Origin: an uncultured Pelagibacteraceae bacterium
Lineage (GTDB): Bacteria; Pseudomonadota; Alphaproteobacteria; Pelagibacterales; Pelagibacteraceae
Assembly: GCA_902576115.1 (NCBI GenBank)
Contig: CACGUE010000008.1
Location: forward strand, 1-44,048
DNA: 44,048 bases
Direction: 5' to 3'
Numbering within the stretch: position 1 is the first letter of the stretch; every line of letters begins with the position of its first letter. Both the position numbers and the translations under genes were made by a program. This document shows, piece after piece, positions 18,134-26,764 of this stretch. The notes under the pieces are model-generated. The model searched no databases. It saw only the letters and a list, made by a program, of their open reading frames with translations, and was not told the origin of the DNA.

Positions 18134-19243
18134 TCATTTTTTTTCAATTACAAATAGTTCATTGTTAAAATATAACCCTTTATTTTTATTAACAATATCT
18201 TTTACAACTTTTTGGTAATATTTCTTTCTTTCTGCATTCATTATTTGCTCATCTGAAATTTGGTTAACATATACTGCAGCATTCCATGCTGAAAATATTA
18301 ATGAAGTAGCAATACCACCACTAATTTCATTTGGTAATGCACGAAGGACATATTTAATATTTTGTTTTTTATTAAATTTTAAATTTTTCAAAATTTCATT
18401 GTCTGTATTTTTTTTTATATATTGAATTATTGATCCGTATAGTGAAGGAAATGGTTTTTCTTTTGGCCAGATTTTCTTAATAATTTTGTTTCCTGGATCA
18501 TTTCCACATGCATGAACTACCACTAATTTACCTTTCTTATCTAATGATTTTATCATTGGATCAATAACGTACTTCACTTTTTTCTCTGCAGATATTCTTG
18601 ATCTATAAGGTTGAGATGCAATGATTAAGTCGTAATTATTTTTTCCATTATTTTTTTTTGGAATAACTTTTTTCAATGAAAATTCTTGATCTTTTCTATA
18701 AATTACAATTACAGATGGCTCCTTATATGTAGGATTTCCGTTTTTAGGATTTCTTTCAATTTGCCATTTTTTATTTAAAAATTCCTGATTTAGTCTCCTT
18801 AATTGATTTGAAAAATCGAGTGAAGAGTTTCCTTTAAGTTTAACTATTTTCCAATTCATTTTTTTTTGTTTATTTTTGTCATTCGATTTAAGTGCAGTTG
18901 ACTCTGAATAATTTAAATTAGATATAACAAATACTGTATTTTTATGTTCGACAAACCGATCTGGAAGTTTTTCAAGTCCCAATCTAACATCTTCCATACT
19001 TATTTCTTTTGTACTAACCAATATAGGAATATGTGGCATTTTTTGATGACATTGCCTCATTACACTCATCAATAATGATCCGTCACCCATACCTGCATCA
19101 AATATTTTTAATGCTGGAAATTTTGGTTTTAATTTTTGTACGATAGGTTTTAATGCATCAGCAATCTTATTCTTTTCATTAGTTGTAGTAACAAAAAGGA
19201 GATATTTTTGCCTGTTATCAAAAAATCTAAAATTTTTTTTCAT
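18134..19243 (-). CDS. Class I SAM-dependent methyltransferase-like protein
   Basis: Function not recognised. LKIFDAGMGDGSLLMSVM (about residues 45-62) resembles the glycine-rich SAM-binding motif I. PILVSTKEIS may be the acidic strand-2 region, and YDLIIASQPYRS (about 204-215) resembles motif IV (here ASQPY). A basic linker (about 113-175) interrupts the fold, and the C-terminal third (ISGGIATSLIFSAWNAAVYV) is unlike common methyltransferases. At 369 residues it is larger than a bare methyltransferase domain. It is the last gene of the metY operon, 16 bases after the hydrolase, which suggests a role around sulfur or methyl metabolism, but that is inference. Confidence 0.65.
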   Translation of the reverse strand: MKKNFRFFDNRQKYLLFVTTTNEKNKIADALKPIVQKLKPKFPALKIFDAGMGDGSLLMSVMRQCHQKMPHIPILVSTKEISMEDVRLGLEKLPDRFVEHKNTVFVISNLNYSESTALKSNDKNKQKKMNWKIVKLKGNSSLDFSNQLRRLNQEFLNKKWQIERNPKNGNPTYKEPSVIVIYRKDQEFSLKKVIPKKNNGKNNYDLIIASQPYRSRISAEKKVKYVIDPMIKSLDKKGKLVVVHACGNDPGNKIIKKIWPKEKPFPSLYGSIIQYIKKNTDNEILKNLKFNKKQNIKYVLRALPNEISGGIATSLIFSAWNAAVYVNQISDEQIMNAERKKYYQKVVKDIVNKNKGLYFNNELFVIEKK

Positions 19244-19259
19244 AATTGATAATATATAT

Positions 19260-20075
19260 TTATTTATTTGCTGGATAATTTTTTGTTATGAATTTTTTCA
19301 AAACATTTAATACTCTATCAGCTTCCTCCAATAACATCATATGTCCACAATTATCAATTATATCTATTTGACTTCCTTCAATTAAATTAGCTAGTTTTTT
19401 TCCTTCTTTTACTGGACACATTTTATCGTCGGTAGCGAGTATAGAAAGTGTAGGTATCTTAATTTGTTTAGCTGCCTCAAAACCATTTTTGTAATTATCA
19501 CATGCTCTAAAATCTACACCAAGGGTATTTTTAATTGTTCTAGTTTTAGCTAACATTGAACCAGTATTAATATGATATAAACCTGGCACAGGGTGACCAC
19601 CAAAATGACCAGCGGGCCCATGGGCCCAGTCCATCATTAATTCAACAGCTTTAGGATCATTATTTTCTGCTAAAGATAATAATTCAGGGTTCATTGGAAT
19701 CGCACCAGCGCCACCCATTAAACTTAATGTTTTAATTTTATCAGGATTCCTTGCTGTACACTCAACAGTAACTAAACATCCTTGTGAATGACCAACTAAC
19801 GAAGCTTCTTTATATCCAACTGCATCAATAACATCACTGACCCAATCAGCCATATCCTCAATTGATTTTAAACTTTCGCCACCTGATAATCCATGACCTG
19901 GCATATCTAAAGCCAAAACACTATACCCATGGAATGCAAAATATCTTGTTTGCAAAACCCACGTCATATGAGTTAGTCCACTCCCATGGACAAATATTAT
20001 TAATGGCTTATCTTTGTCGAAAGGTCTGCCTCCCGTAGAAGCATAGACCTCGTTATTATTTACCTGAAACTTCAT
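19260..20075 (-). CDS. Alpha/beta-fold hydrolase
   Basis: A 271-residue cytosolic hydrolase with oxyanion HGSG (residues 30-33), LALDMPGHGLS, nucleophile elbow GHSQG (Ser97), acid ATDDKMCP (about D216) and catalytic His245 in DNCGHMMLLE. A cap lies between about residues 125 and 195. It looks like a small-molecule ester, lactone or C-C bond hydrolase. The start overlaps the metY stop as ATGA, so it is translationally coupled to methionine synthesis. It lacks the size and motifs of homoserine acetyltransferase MetX, so I do not call it that. Substrate unknown. Confidence 0.85.
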   Translation of the reverse strand: MKFQVNNNEVYASTGGRPFDKDKPLIIFVHGSGLTHMTWVLQTRYFAFHGYSVLALDMPGHGLSGGESLKSIEDMADWVSDVIDAVGYKEASLVGHSQGCLVTVECTARNPDKIKTLSLMGGAGAIPMNPELLSLAENNDPKAVELMMDWAHGPAGHFGGHPVPGLYHINTGSMLAKTRTIKNTLGVDFRACDNYKNGFEAAKQIKIPTLSILATDDKMCPVKEGKKLANLIEGSQIDIIDNCGHMMLLEEADRVLNVLKKFITKNYPANK

Positions 20076-21400
20076 TGATTGGATACGAGTCTAGGTTTCC
20101 TAGCAGCTCTAAATCCATTTTCAAAGTCGTTTTTAATATCATCTATATCTTCAATACCAACTGATAATCTGATCATATCATGGGATAAACCCGCAAATTT
20201 TAATGTAGCTTCGTCCATTTGAGAATGTGTAGCTGATGCTGGATGAATTACCAATGTTCTTGTATCCCCAACATTTGCTAAATGAGATGCAAGTTTAACA
20301 TTATTAATAAATGCTTCACCTGCAGCTTTTCCACCCTTAATTCCAAATGCTATCATTGATCCTTTACCATTTGGTAATAATTTGCTTGCCAAATCATGAT
20401 CAGGATGATCTGGTACACTAGGGTGTGAAACCCAAGCAACACTTTCATGACCCAATAAATACTCGACCATTTTTTCAGCATTCTCACAATGTTTTTTCAT
20501 TCTGACAGAAAGTGTCTCTATACCTTGTAACACATTCCATGCATTTTGAGGGCTTAGACAAGGACCAAAATCTCTCATACCTTCTGCTCTTGCTTTCATC
20601 GTAAAAGCTGTTGGTCCAAATTCTTCAGCAAAAGATAATCCATGGTAACCTTCATAAGGTTGTGTCATTGTTGGAAATTTATCATTTTGCATCCAGTCAA
20701 ACTTACCACCTTCAACAATTATACCAGCCATTGAAGATCCATGTCCTGCCATCCATTTAGTAAGTGAATGAACTACGATATCAGCACCGTGTTCTATGGG
20801 TTTACATAGATAAGGTGTTTGATAAGTTGCATCTACCATTAAAGGAATACCTGCGTCATGAGCTATTTTAGCAATCTCAGGCATATTCATTATTTCATTT
20901 CCTGGATTACCTACAAGTTCTCCAAAAATACCTTTTGTATTTTTTTGAATTGCTTTTTTAAATCCTTCTGTGTCTCTTGGTTTTACAAAAGTTGTTTTAA
21001 TTCCAAATTTTGGAAGTGTTAATCTAAATAAATTTACAGTTCCTCCATAAAGCTGGGATGATACAACTAAATGGTCACCTGCTTCACAAAGAGTCATAAC
21101 TGCAAGAAATATTGCACTCATACCAGACGATGTAGCAAGTGCAGCTGTTCCACCTTCCAATGAAGCAACTCTCTCTTCTAAAACGGCTACTGTCGGATTT
21201 GATATCCTACTATAAATATGTCCACCCCTTTCTAAATTAAATAATGCTGCAGCATGGTCTACATCATCAAATAGATATGATGTTGTTTGGTATATTGGTA
21301 CTTGTCTCGAACCAGCATTTTTATGAGGTTGATAACCTGCGTGTAAACTAAGGGTATCAAATTTATATGTTTTGGGATCCATTCCTTTTTTGTCTGACAT
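20072..21400 (-). CDS. metY: O-acetylhomoserine sulfhydrylase (Cys/Met PLP family)
   Basis: PLP enzyme joining O-acetylhomoserine with sulfide, or with methanethiol, to give homocysteine or methionine. TLSLHAGYQPH, YSRISNPTVAVLEERVASLEGG, ATSSGMSAIFLA and the PLP lysine K215 in VVHSLTKWMAGHG identify the family. The 442-residue length and the long ELVGNPGNEIMNMPEIAKIAH segment point to the MetY branch rather than MetB/MetC. A strong Shine-Dalgarno AGGAGC lies just before the ATG. In SAR11, where methanethiol from DMSP is a sulfur source, this is a plausible entry point; that part is inference. Confidence 0.93.
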   Translation of the reverse strand: MSDKKGMDPKTYKFDTLSLHAGYQPHKNAGSRQVPIYQTTSYLFDDVDHAAALFNLERGGHIYSRISNPTVAVLEERVASLEGGTAALATSSGMSAIFLAVMTLCEAGDHLVVSSQLYGGTVNLFRLTLPKFGIKTTFVKPRDTEGFKKAIQKNTKGIFGELVGNPGNEIMNMPEIAKIAHDAGIPLMVDATYQTPYLCKPIEHGADIVVHSLTKWMAGHGSSMAGIIVEGGKFDWMQNDKFPTMTQPYEGYHGLSFAEEFGPTAFTMKARAEGMRDFGPCLSPQNAWNVLQGIETLSVRMKKHCENAEKMVEYLLGHESVAWVSHPSVPDHPDHDLASKLLPNGKGSMIAFGIKGGKAAGEAFINNVKLASHLANVGDTRTLVIHPASATHSQMDEATLKFAGLSHDMIRLSVGIEDIDDIKNDFENGFRAARKPRLVSNQ

Positions 21401-21515
21401 TTAGTTGCTCCTGTTTAAATTTTAAGATTTATTATAAACAAATATTATCGCTTATTTATAGCCTATTTATTAGTTAAAACTATCAAAAATGACTTAAGTT
21501 CTAACTGTATATCGT

Positions 21516-21544
21516 TTGACAATATATCGATTTATAAGTATTAA
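21516..21544 (+). promoter_or_regulatory. Sigma70 promoter for rplM-rpsI
   Basis: A perfect -35 TTGACA (21516-21521) and -10 TATTAA (21539-21544) are separated by 17 bases. Expected transcription start is near 21551, only a few bases before the rplM ATG at 21555, so the mRNA would be nearly leaderless. The -35 TTG is also in frame with rplM and can be mistaken for its start codon. The divergent metY leader occupies the other side. Confidence 0.65.
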
Positions 21545-21554
21545 TCCCGCAATT

Positions 21555-22013
21555 ATGACTAAATTTCTTAAAAAAGATGACCTCAATAGTAAATGGTTTG
21601 AAATTGACGCAACTGGAGCTGTAGTTGGAAGATTAGCAACTGTTGTATCAAAAATTCTTAGAGGAAAAAACAAAGCAACATTTACTCCTCATATGGATAG
21701 TGGAGATTTTGTTGTTGTTAAAAACGTAGATCAATTAAAATTTACAGGGAATAAGTTTTCAAACAAAAAATATTATAGACATACTGGGCATCCTGGTGGA
21801 ATTAAAGAAACAACACCTGAAATATTACAATCTTCAAAACCAGGTGAAGTTTTAAAAATGGCAGTCAAAAGAATGTTGCCTGGCGGTCCTTTAGCTAAAA
21901 AACAACTAACTAAACTTAAGGTTTATTCAGGATCGGATCATCCTCATTCAGCACAAAACCCTGAAGTAATAGAAATTGGAAAACTTAACTCAAAAAATAT
22001 TGTAAGAAATTAA
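21555..22013 (+). CDS. rplM: 50S ribosomal protein uL13
   Basis: One of the early-assembly large-subunit proteins. WFEIDATGAVVGRLATVVSKILRGK, HMDSGDFVVVKNVDQLKFTGNK, YYRHTGHPGGIKE and AVKRMLPGGPLAKKQL are the family blocks. I place the start at ATG 21555, giving 152 residues. The frame extends upstream to a TTG at 21516, but that TTG is the -35 box of the promoter and the extra residues have no family match. One base separates it from rpsI, the universal rplM-rpsI pair. Confidence 0.97.
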   Translation: MTKFLKKDDLNSKWFEIDATGAVVGRLATVVSKILRGKNKATFTPHMDSGDFVVVKNVDQLKFTGNKFSNKKYYRHTGHPGGIKETTPEILQSSKPGEVLKMAVKRMLPGGPLAKKQLTKLKVYSGSDHPHSAQNPEVIEIGKLNSKNIVRN

Positions 22014-22014
22014 A

Positions 22015-22446
22015 ATGGAAACAAATCAATCTACATCTTCAAAACTAAAATTAGATTTTAAAGATGCAAAATATGCAACAGGTAGAAGAAAAACTTCAAT
22101 TGCAAAAGTTTGGTTAAAAAAGGGGACTGGTAAAATTTACGTTAATGGTAAAAATTTAGATGATTATTTCACAAGAGCTACTCATAAAATGCAAATACTG
22201 AGACCATTTGAAATTATCAATCAATCTACAGAATACGATGTTAGATCCCAAGTTGTTGGTGGTGGACACACAGGTCAAGCAGGAGCATTAGTACATGGTA
22301 TATCAAGAGCACTATTGCAATTTGATGAAAATCTAAAACCAACACTTAGAAAAGAAAAACTTACCACTAGAGATTCTAGATCAGTTGAGAGAAAAAAACC
22401 TGGTCGTGCAAAAGCTAGAAGAAGTTATCAATTCTCTAAAAGATAA
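22015..22446 (+). CDS. rpsI: 30S ribosomal protein uS9
   Basis: Small-subunit protein whose C-terminal tail reaches the P-site tRNA. YATGRRKTSIAKVWLKKGTGKIYVNGK opens the conserved domain after a short extension (residues 1-19). VVGGGHTGQAGALVHGISRALLQFD and the tail RDSRSVERKKPGRAKAR then QFSKR complete it. It ends with the invariant Lys-Arg. Length 143 is typical once the N-terminal extension is counted. Confidence 0.97.
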   Translation: METNQSTSSKLKLDFKDAKYATGRRKTSIAKVWLKKGTGKIYVNGKNLDDYFTRATHKMQILRPFEIINQSTEYDVRSQVVGGGHTGQAGALVHGISRALLQFDENLKPTLRKEKLTTRDSRSVERKKPGRAKARRSYQFSKR

Positions 22447-22479
22447 TATCATTTTATTAAACAACTGTTATATTACAAT

Positions 22480-23502
22480 ATGTCTAAGATTAATGCATTA
22501 GTTGCTGGGGCTACCGGATACATAGGTATTCAATTGGTCAAATTATTAACTAAACATAAAAGAGTTAATATTAAATATCTTTGTGGTGATACCTCTGTAG
22601 GTAAGAAAATTAGCTCTTATGATAAATACTTTAATAAATATAAATTACCAAATATTGTTAAATTTAATAAAGAGTTGTTAAAAAATGTTGATGTTATATT
22701 TACTGCATTACCTAATGGAGAGGCACAAAAAATTTCAAAAAATTTGCAAAATAAAAATATTTTAATCGATTTAGCGGCAGATTTTAGACTTAAATCAGCC
22801 AGTGATTATTTGAAATGGTATAAAATCAAACACAATGCACCTAAATTAATCAAAAAAAGTATTTATTCTTTACCTGAGTTAAATAATAAAAACATTAAAA
22901 AATATAAGATAATTTCTTGTCCAGGCTGTTATCCAACATCAATTTTAATACCCTTAATACCGTTAATTAATAAAAATGTTGTTAAATCAAACAATATCAT
23001 AATTGATTCTAAATCTGGTTATTCAGGTGCAGGCAGAAATATACATAAAAAATATAACAACAAATTTTTAAATGAGACATTAAGTGCTTATGGTTTAGCC
23101 TTTCATAGACACAATTCAGAAATTGACCAGGAACTAAAAATAAAAACTGGCAAAAAGGTAAAATTTCAATTTACACCTCATCTTTCACCAATGTTTAGAG
23201 GAATATTAACTACTATGTATTTAGATCTAAAAAGAAATGATTCTCTTGAAAAAATTTATTCTTTTTTAAAAAAATATTACAAAAATAATAAATTTATTAA
23301 AATTTTGAAACCAAATACTTTTTTAGGAACTAATGAGGTAATAAACACAAATAACTGTCATATTTCTGTATGTGAGAGCAAATATAAGAATAAAATTATT
23401 ATATTGTCAGCAATAGATAATTTGATTAAGGGTGGTAGTGGACAAGCTGTTCAAAATATGAATATTTTATTTGGATATAAATCTGACGAAGGATTATATT
23501 GA
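22480..23502 (+). CDS. argC: N-acetyl-gamma-glutamyl-phosphate reductase
   Basis: Third step of arginine synthesis, NADPH-dependent. The N-terminal Rossmann motif is VAGATGYIGIQLVKLL. The catalytic cysteine lies in SCPGCYPTSILIPL (about residue 149), and the substrate loop SGYSGAGRN follows. AYGLAFHRHNSEIDQEL with the catalytic His and TPHLSPMFRGILTTMYL also match. Length 340 is normal. The spacer of 33 bases from rpsI is small, so it may be transcribed with the ribosomal pair. Its stop overlaps the next start as TGATG. Confidence 0.95.
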   Translation: MSKINALVAGATGYIGIQLVKLLTKHKRVNIKYLCGDTSVGKKISSYDKYFNKYKLPNIVKFNKELLKNVDVIFTALPNGEAQKISKNLQNKNILIDLAADFRLKSASDYLKWYKIKHNAPKLIKKSIYSLPELNNKNIKKYKIISCPGCYPTSILIPLIPLINKNVVKSNNIIIDSKSGYSGAGRNIHKKYNNKFLNETLSAYGLAFHRHNSEIDQELKIKTGKKVKFQFTPHLSPMFRGILTTMYLDLKRNDSLEKIYSFLKKYYKNNKFIKILKPNTFLGTNEVINTNNCHISVCESKYKNKIIILSAIDNLIKGGSGQAVQNMNILFGYKSDEGLY

Positions 23503-23705
23503 TGAGAATACCGATAATTTTATTAATTTTATTATTTATAAATAATTGTTCTAACCAAAACTTTGGTCCATTTTTAAAGAAAAAAAATGATGATATGGTT
23601 GAAAAACCAAATTTAGATATTTATAAAAATATTTCTTTCGAGGATTTTAAAAATAAAATTATTAATTATGGAAAAAATAGTAGTTTTCCAAGTTTAGATG
23701 ATTGA
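23502..23705 (+). CDS. Small putative lipoprotein
   Basis: Not recognised. A 67-residue protein with an N-terminal hydrophobic stretch MRIPIILLILLFINNC ending at a cysteine followed by Ser-Asn, which resembles a lipoprotein signal although INNC is a poor lipobox. The rest is a short polar, asparagine/lysine/aspartate-rich segment ending FPSLDD. ATG at 23502 shares its A with the argC stop, and the 3' end overlaps the first possible hom start; an in-frame TTG lies one codon upstream. The tight packing between two amino-acid genes argues that it is translated. Confidence 0.6.
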   Translation: MRIPIILLILLFINNCSNQNFGPFLKKKNDDMVEKPNLDIYKNISFEDFKNKIINYGKNSSFPSLDD

Positions 23706-24996
23706 TATGACTAAAAAACTTAATATAGCAATTGTTGGATTAGGGCAGATTGGTAATTATCTCTATAATGAATTAAATACAAAAAAAAAAGATATTCTAA
23801 AAAAAACTGGAAAAATTATCTCTGTTTCTGCAATTTCAGCTAAAAATATTAATAAAAAAAGAAAATTTAGAATTAATAAGAAAATATTTTATAAAGATCC
23901 CTTTAAAATTTTTAAAAATAGTAAAATTGATATTTTAATTGAAGCCATAGGGCAATCTGATGGTATATCAAAAAAAATTGTAGAATTTGCGCTTAAGAAT
24001 AAAATTCATGTTGTAACTCCTAATAAGGCATTAATTTCTAAACACGGTAATAATCTTTCTAAACTTGCTGAAAAAAATAAGGTTAATTTAGAATTTGAAG
24101 CGTCAGTAGGAGGAGGAATCCCTGTATTAAGAATTATTAAAGAAGGTCTAGCAACTAATAAGATAAGTAAAGTATATGGAATATTAAATGGCACTTGTAA
24201 TTATATATTATCTGAAATGGAAGAAACTAAGTCTGGCTTTTCTACTGTATTAAAAAAAGCTCAACTATTAGGTTATGCTGAACCGGGTAATCCAAAATTA
24301 GATTTAAATGGTTACGATGCTTTAGCTAAAGTTAAAATTCTTTCAGCTTTAGCATTTAATAATAAAGTTTCAAATTCAAAATGTTTAATGGAGGGTATTG
24401 AAAATATTGAATACAAGGATTTAGAAATTGCAAATCAATTAAATTATAAAATTAAACTATTGGGTATAACGGAAATAGCTGATAATAAATTATTTGAAAG
24501 AGTACATCCGTGTTTAATTAAAAAAAATACCTACATCGCAAACGTTAATGGTGTTATGAACGCTGTAATAATTGAAGGTAATCCAGTGGGGGAGAGTGTT
24601 TTGCAAGGAGAAGGTGCTGGTCCTGGACCAACATCATCTGCTTTGATGTCTGATCTTTTGTCAATTTTACGTGGGAATATCAAATATCCTTTTGGAATAT
24701 CACATAATAAAAGGAAGTCTCCATCAATTTATAATACAGATAATTATTCTAACGCATTATATATTAGACTTGAAGTTAAAGATAAACCGGGTGTTCTATC
24801 TGAAATCACTAATAAATTTGCTAAGTATAAAATTTCTGTTCAAAGATTAATACAAATACCAAATAATAAAAATAAAACTGCATCTATAGTAATCATTACT
24901 CACAAATCCTTTGAAAAAGATTATCAAAAATGTATTAAATCTTTTAAATCAAATAAAAATATTATTAAAAACCCTGTATTATTAAGACTTTTTTAA
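23698..24996 (+). CDS. hom: Homoserine dehydrogenase
   Basis: Reduces aspartate semialdehyde to homoserine, the branch point to threonine and methionine (homoserine feeds MetY after acetylation). The N-terminal NAD(P) site is IAIVGLGQIGNYLYNEL; HVVTPNKALISKHG, FEASVGGGIPVLRII, GILNGTCNYILSEM and AEPGNPKLDLNGYDALAKVKIL are the catalytic-domain signatures. A C-terminal ACT domain (about residues 355-432, YIRLEVKDKPGVLSEIT) suggests threonine feedback. Start at 23698 overlaps the lipoprotein gene; a second ATG at 23707, just after that stop, is equally plausible. Confidence 0.96.
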   Translation: MIDMTKKLNIAIVGLGQIGNYLYNELNTKKKDILKKTGKIISVSAISAKNINKKRKFRINKKIFYKDPFKIFKNSKIDILIEAIGQSDGISKKIVEFALKNKIHVVTPNKALISKHGNNLSKLAEKNKVNLEFEASVGGGIPVLRIIKEGLATNKISKVYGILNGTCNYILSEMEETKSGFSTVLKKAQLLGYAEPGNPKLDLNGYDALAKVKILSALAFNNKVSNSKCLMEGIENIEYKDLEIANQLNYKIKLLGITEIADNKLFERVHPCLIKKNTYIANVNGVMNAVIIEGNPVGESVLQGEGAGPGPTSSALMSDLLSILRGNIKYPFGISHNKRKSPSIYNTDNYSNALYIRLEVKDKPGVLSEITNKFAKYKISVQRLIQIPNNKNKTASIVIITHKSFEKDYQKCIKSFKSNKNIIKNPVLLRLF

Positions 24997-25895
24997 TGGA
25001 ACTTTATTTAAAGCTTTTAGAAGTTCTTTTTCCTGTCTTTTTTATAGTTGGTATTGGTTATTTTATTGGAAAAAAAAATCCAAAATTTGATACTAAATTT
25101 ATAACCAATTATTCATCTACATTTGGCGCTCCTGCTTTATTTATTTTTGCGATAACATCATCAGGAGTTACTTATGAAACATTTTTTGAGTATTTCATTT
25201 ATTCTATAATTTTATTGTCGTCATTTGCTTTAATTGGAGTTCTCTTTTTATTTTTTATGAAAAAAGATATTTCAAGAGAATTACCACCCTTTTTTTTGCC
25301 TAATACAGGAAATATTGGAATACCAATGTGTTTATTTGCCTACGGGACTTTAGGTATGGGAGTAGCATCAGCAATTTCATCGCTAGTAGTTGTTTTGCAT
25401 TTTACAGTAAATATTTTTCTATCAAAAAAAAAATTTGACCTAAACACAATAATTAAAAGTCCCACAATATATGCAGTTATTATATCAATTTTGTTCCTTT
25501 ATTTTGAGTTCAAAATGCCTGTGGTTGTTTTAAATACCGTTATGCTGCTAGGATACACAATGATTGTTCTAATACTGATGTCTCTAGGTATATCTTTGAC
25601 TCAACTTAAAGTTTTTTCATTAAAAAGTTCTATAATTTCATCGATCGGTAGAGTTGTAATAGGTCCTATAATTGGTTTTACTTTAATTAAATATTTTAAT
25701 TTATCTGGTTTTGGAGCAGGTGTAATTCTTATTCAATCATCTATGCCAAGTGCAATTTTGACATATTTAATTGCATCCATGTATTCTCCAAAAAAGATTG
25801 TTGATAATATTTCAAGTATGATTGTTGTTTCTACCTTAATGTCATTGGTTACAGTGCCAATAACAGTATTTATCGCTCTTAAATATTTTGCTTAA
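24996..25895 (+). CDS. AEC-family (auxin efflux carrier-like) transporter
   Basis: Inner-membrane secondary transporter of about ten helices in two inverted halves, 299 residues. First half: LFPVFFIVGIGYFIGKKNPKFD and FGAPALFIFAIT. The first-half crossover FFLPNTGNIGIPMCLFAYGTLG has the N-x-G-x-x-x-P motif of the family. Second half: VIGPIIGFTLIKYFNLSGFGAGVILIQSSMPSA (in pieces), also with the typical P-S-A. Members export or import small organic acids; the substrate here is not readable. It starts on the last base of the hom stop and is followed immediately by an EamA transporter. Confidence 0.88.
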   Translation: MELYLKLLEVLFPVFFIVGIGYFIGKKNPKFDTKFITNYSSTFGAPALFIFAITSSGVTYETFFEYFIYSIILLSSFALIGVLFLFFMKKDISRELPPFFLPNTGNIGIPMCLFAYGTLGMGVASAISSLVVVLHFTVNIFLSKKKFDLNTIIKSPTIYAVIISILFLYFEFKMPVVVLNTVMLLGYTMIVLILMSLGISLTQLKVFSLKSSIISSIGRVVIGPIIGFTLIKYFNLSGFGAGVILIQSSMPSAILTYLIASMYSPKKIVDNISSMIVVSTLMSLVTVPITVFIALKYFA

Positions 25896-26744
25896 ATGAA
25901 GGCAATATTTTTAAATTTATCCGCATGGATGGTTTTGCCTTTTATGGATGCCATTGCAAAATACTTATCTTCGGATTTATCTTTTTTTCAAATAACGTGG
26001 GCTAGATATTTTTTTACAGTTGTGTTCACAACTTTTTTAATGTTTTTATTTTTTAGGGAACAATTGAAGTTTTCTCAAAATATCAAATTACAAATAATTA
26101 GAGGTTTGTATTTATTTTTTGCAAATATATGTTTTTTTTACTCCATTTCTATAATCTCAATGGCAAAAGCGTTAACATTGGCATTCGTTGCTCCATTGGT
26201 CACAACTGCTCTTTCTCCATTTTTACTTAAAGAAAAAGTCGGATATAGACGGTGGACTGCTGTATTAGTCGGTTTTTTCGGTATTTTAGTTGTTATAAGA
26301 CCTGGAATTATAGAGATTAATCTTGCTAGTTTAGCAGCTGTTGGAACAGGCTGTTTTTACGGCTTTTATCTAATAATAACTCGAAAATTGCATTCAACAG
26401 ATAGTCCTTTACTCACATTGCTGATTACTGGCGTAGTAGGGGCCATAATCGCATCTTTTTTTGTTCCTATTGTTTGGATTAATCCTACACCAATTCAATG
26501 GTCTTGGATGGCTCTTATGGGTATATTTGCCTGTTTAGGCCATATATTAATCATTTTGTCTCTTCGTTACGCTGATGCCTCAAAATTAGCGCCATTTGGT
26601 TATTTTGAGATAATTACTAACCTTATTTTAGGGTATTATGTGTTTTCGGATTTTCCAGATAAATATACTTTTATTGGACTTTTTATAATAGTTTCTTCAG
26701 GATTATATGTTTTTAAAAGAGAATACTATCATAAATATAAGTAA
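25896..26744 (+). CDS. EamA/DMT-family transporter
   Basis: Ten predicted membrane helices over 282 residues arranged as two EamA repeats. The first runs about residues 1-130, with FFQITWARYFFTVVFTTFL and FVAPLVTTALSPFLLKEKVGYRRW. The second runs 140-282, with YADASKLAPFGYFEIITNLILGYYVFSDFPD, where the final E-x-x-x-N-x-x-x-G-x-x-x-F helix is typical of drug/metabolite exporters. Substrate not readable. ATG follows the AEC stop directly, so the two transporters form the end of the argC-hom operon. An AT-only hairpin lies right after its stop. Confidence 0.88.
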   Translation: MKAIFLNLSAWMVLPFMDAIAKYLSSDLSFFQITWARYFFTVVFTTFLMFLFFREQLKFSQNIKLQIIRGLYLFFANICFFYSISIISMAKALTLAFVAPLVTTALSPFLLKEKVGYRRWTAVLVGFFGILVVIRPGIIEINLASLAAVGTGCFYGFYLIITRKLHSTDSPLLTLLITGVVGAIIASFFVPIVWINPTPIQWSWMALMGIFACLGHILIILSLRYADASKLAPFGYFEIITNLILGYYVFSDFPDKYTFIGLFIIVSSGLYVFKREYYHKYK

Positions 26745-26764
26745 ATATATATGTACTATATATT
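26744..26764 (+). terminator. AT-only hairpin after the EamA gene, possible weak terminator
   Basis: AATATATA and TATATATT pair around a five-base TGTAC loop, directly after the stop codon. The stem has no GC pair and no clean U-tract follows, so it may only be a 3'-end stabiliser or chance in AT-rich DNA. Confidence 0.3.

Noticed and set aside
21516..21554. Thirteen-residue extension of uL13 from a TTG
   Set aside because: The TTG is part of a perfect -35 box and the extension has no family match.
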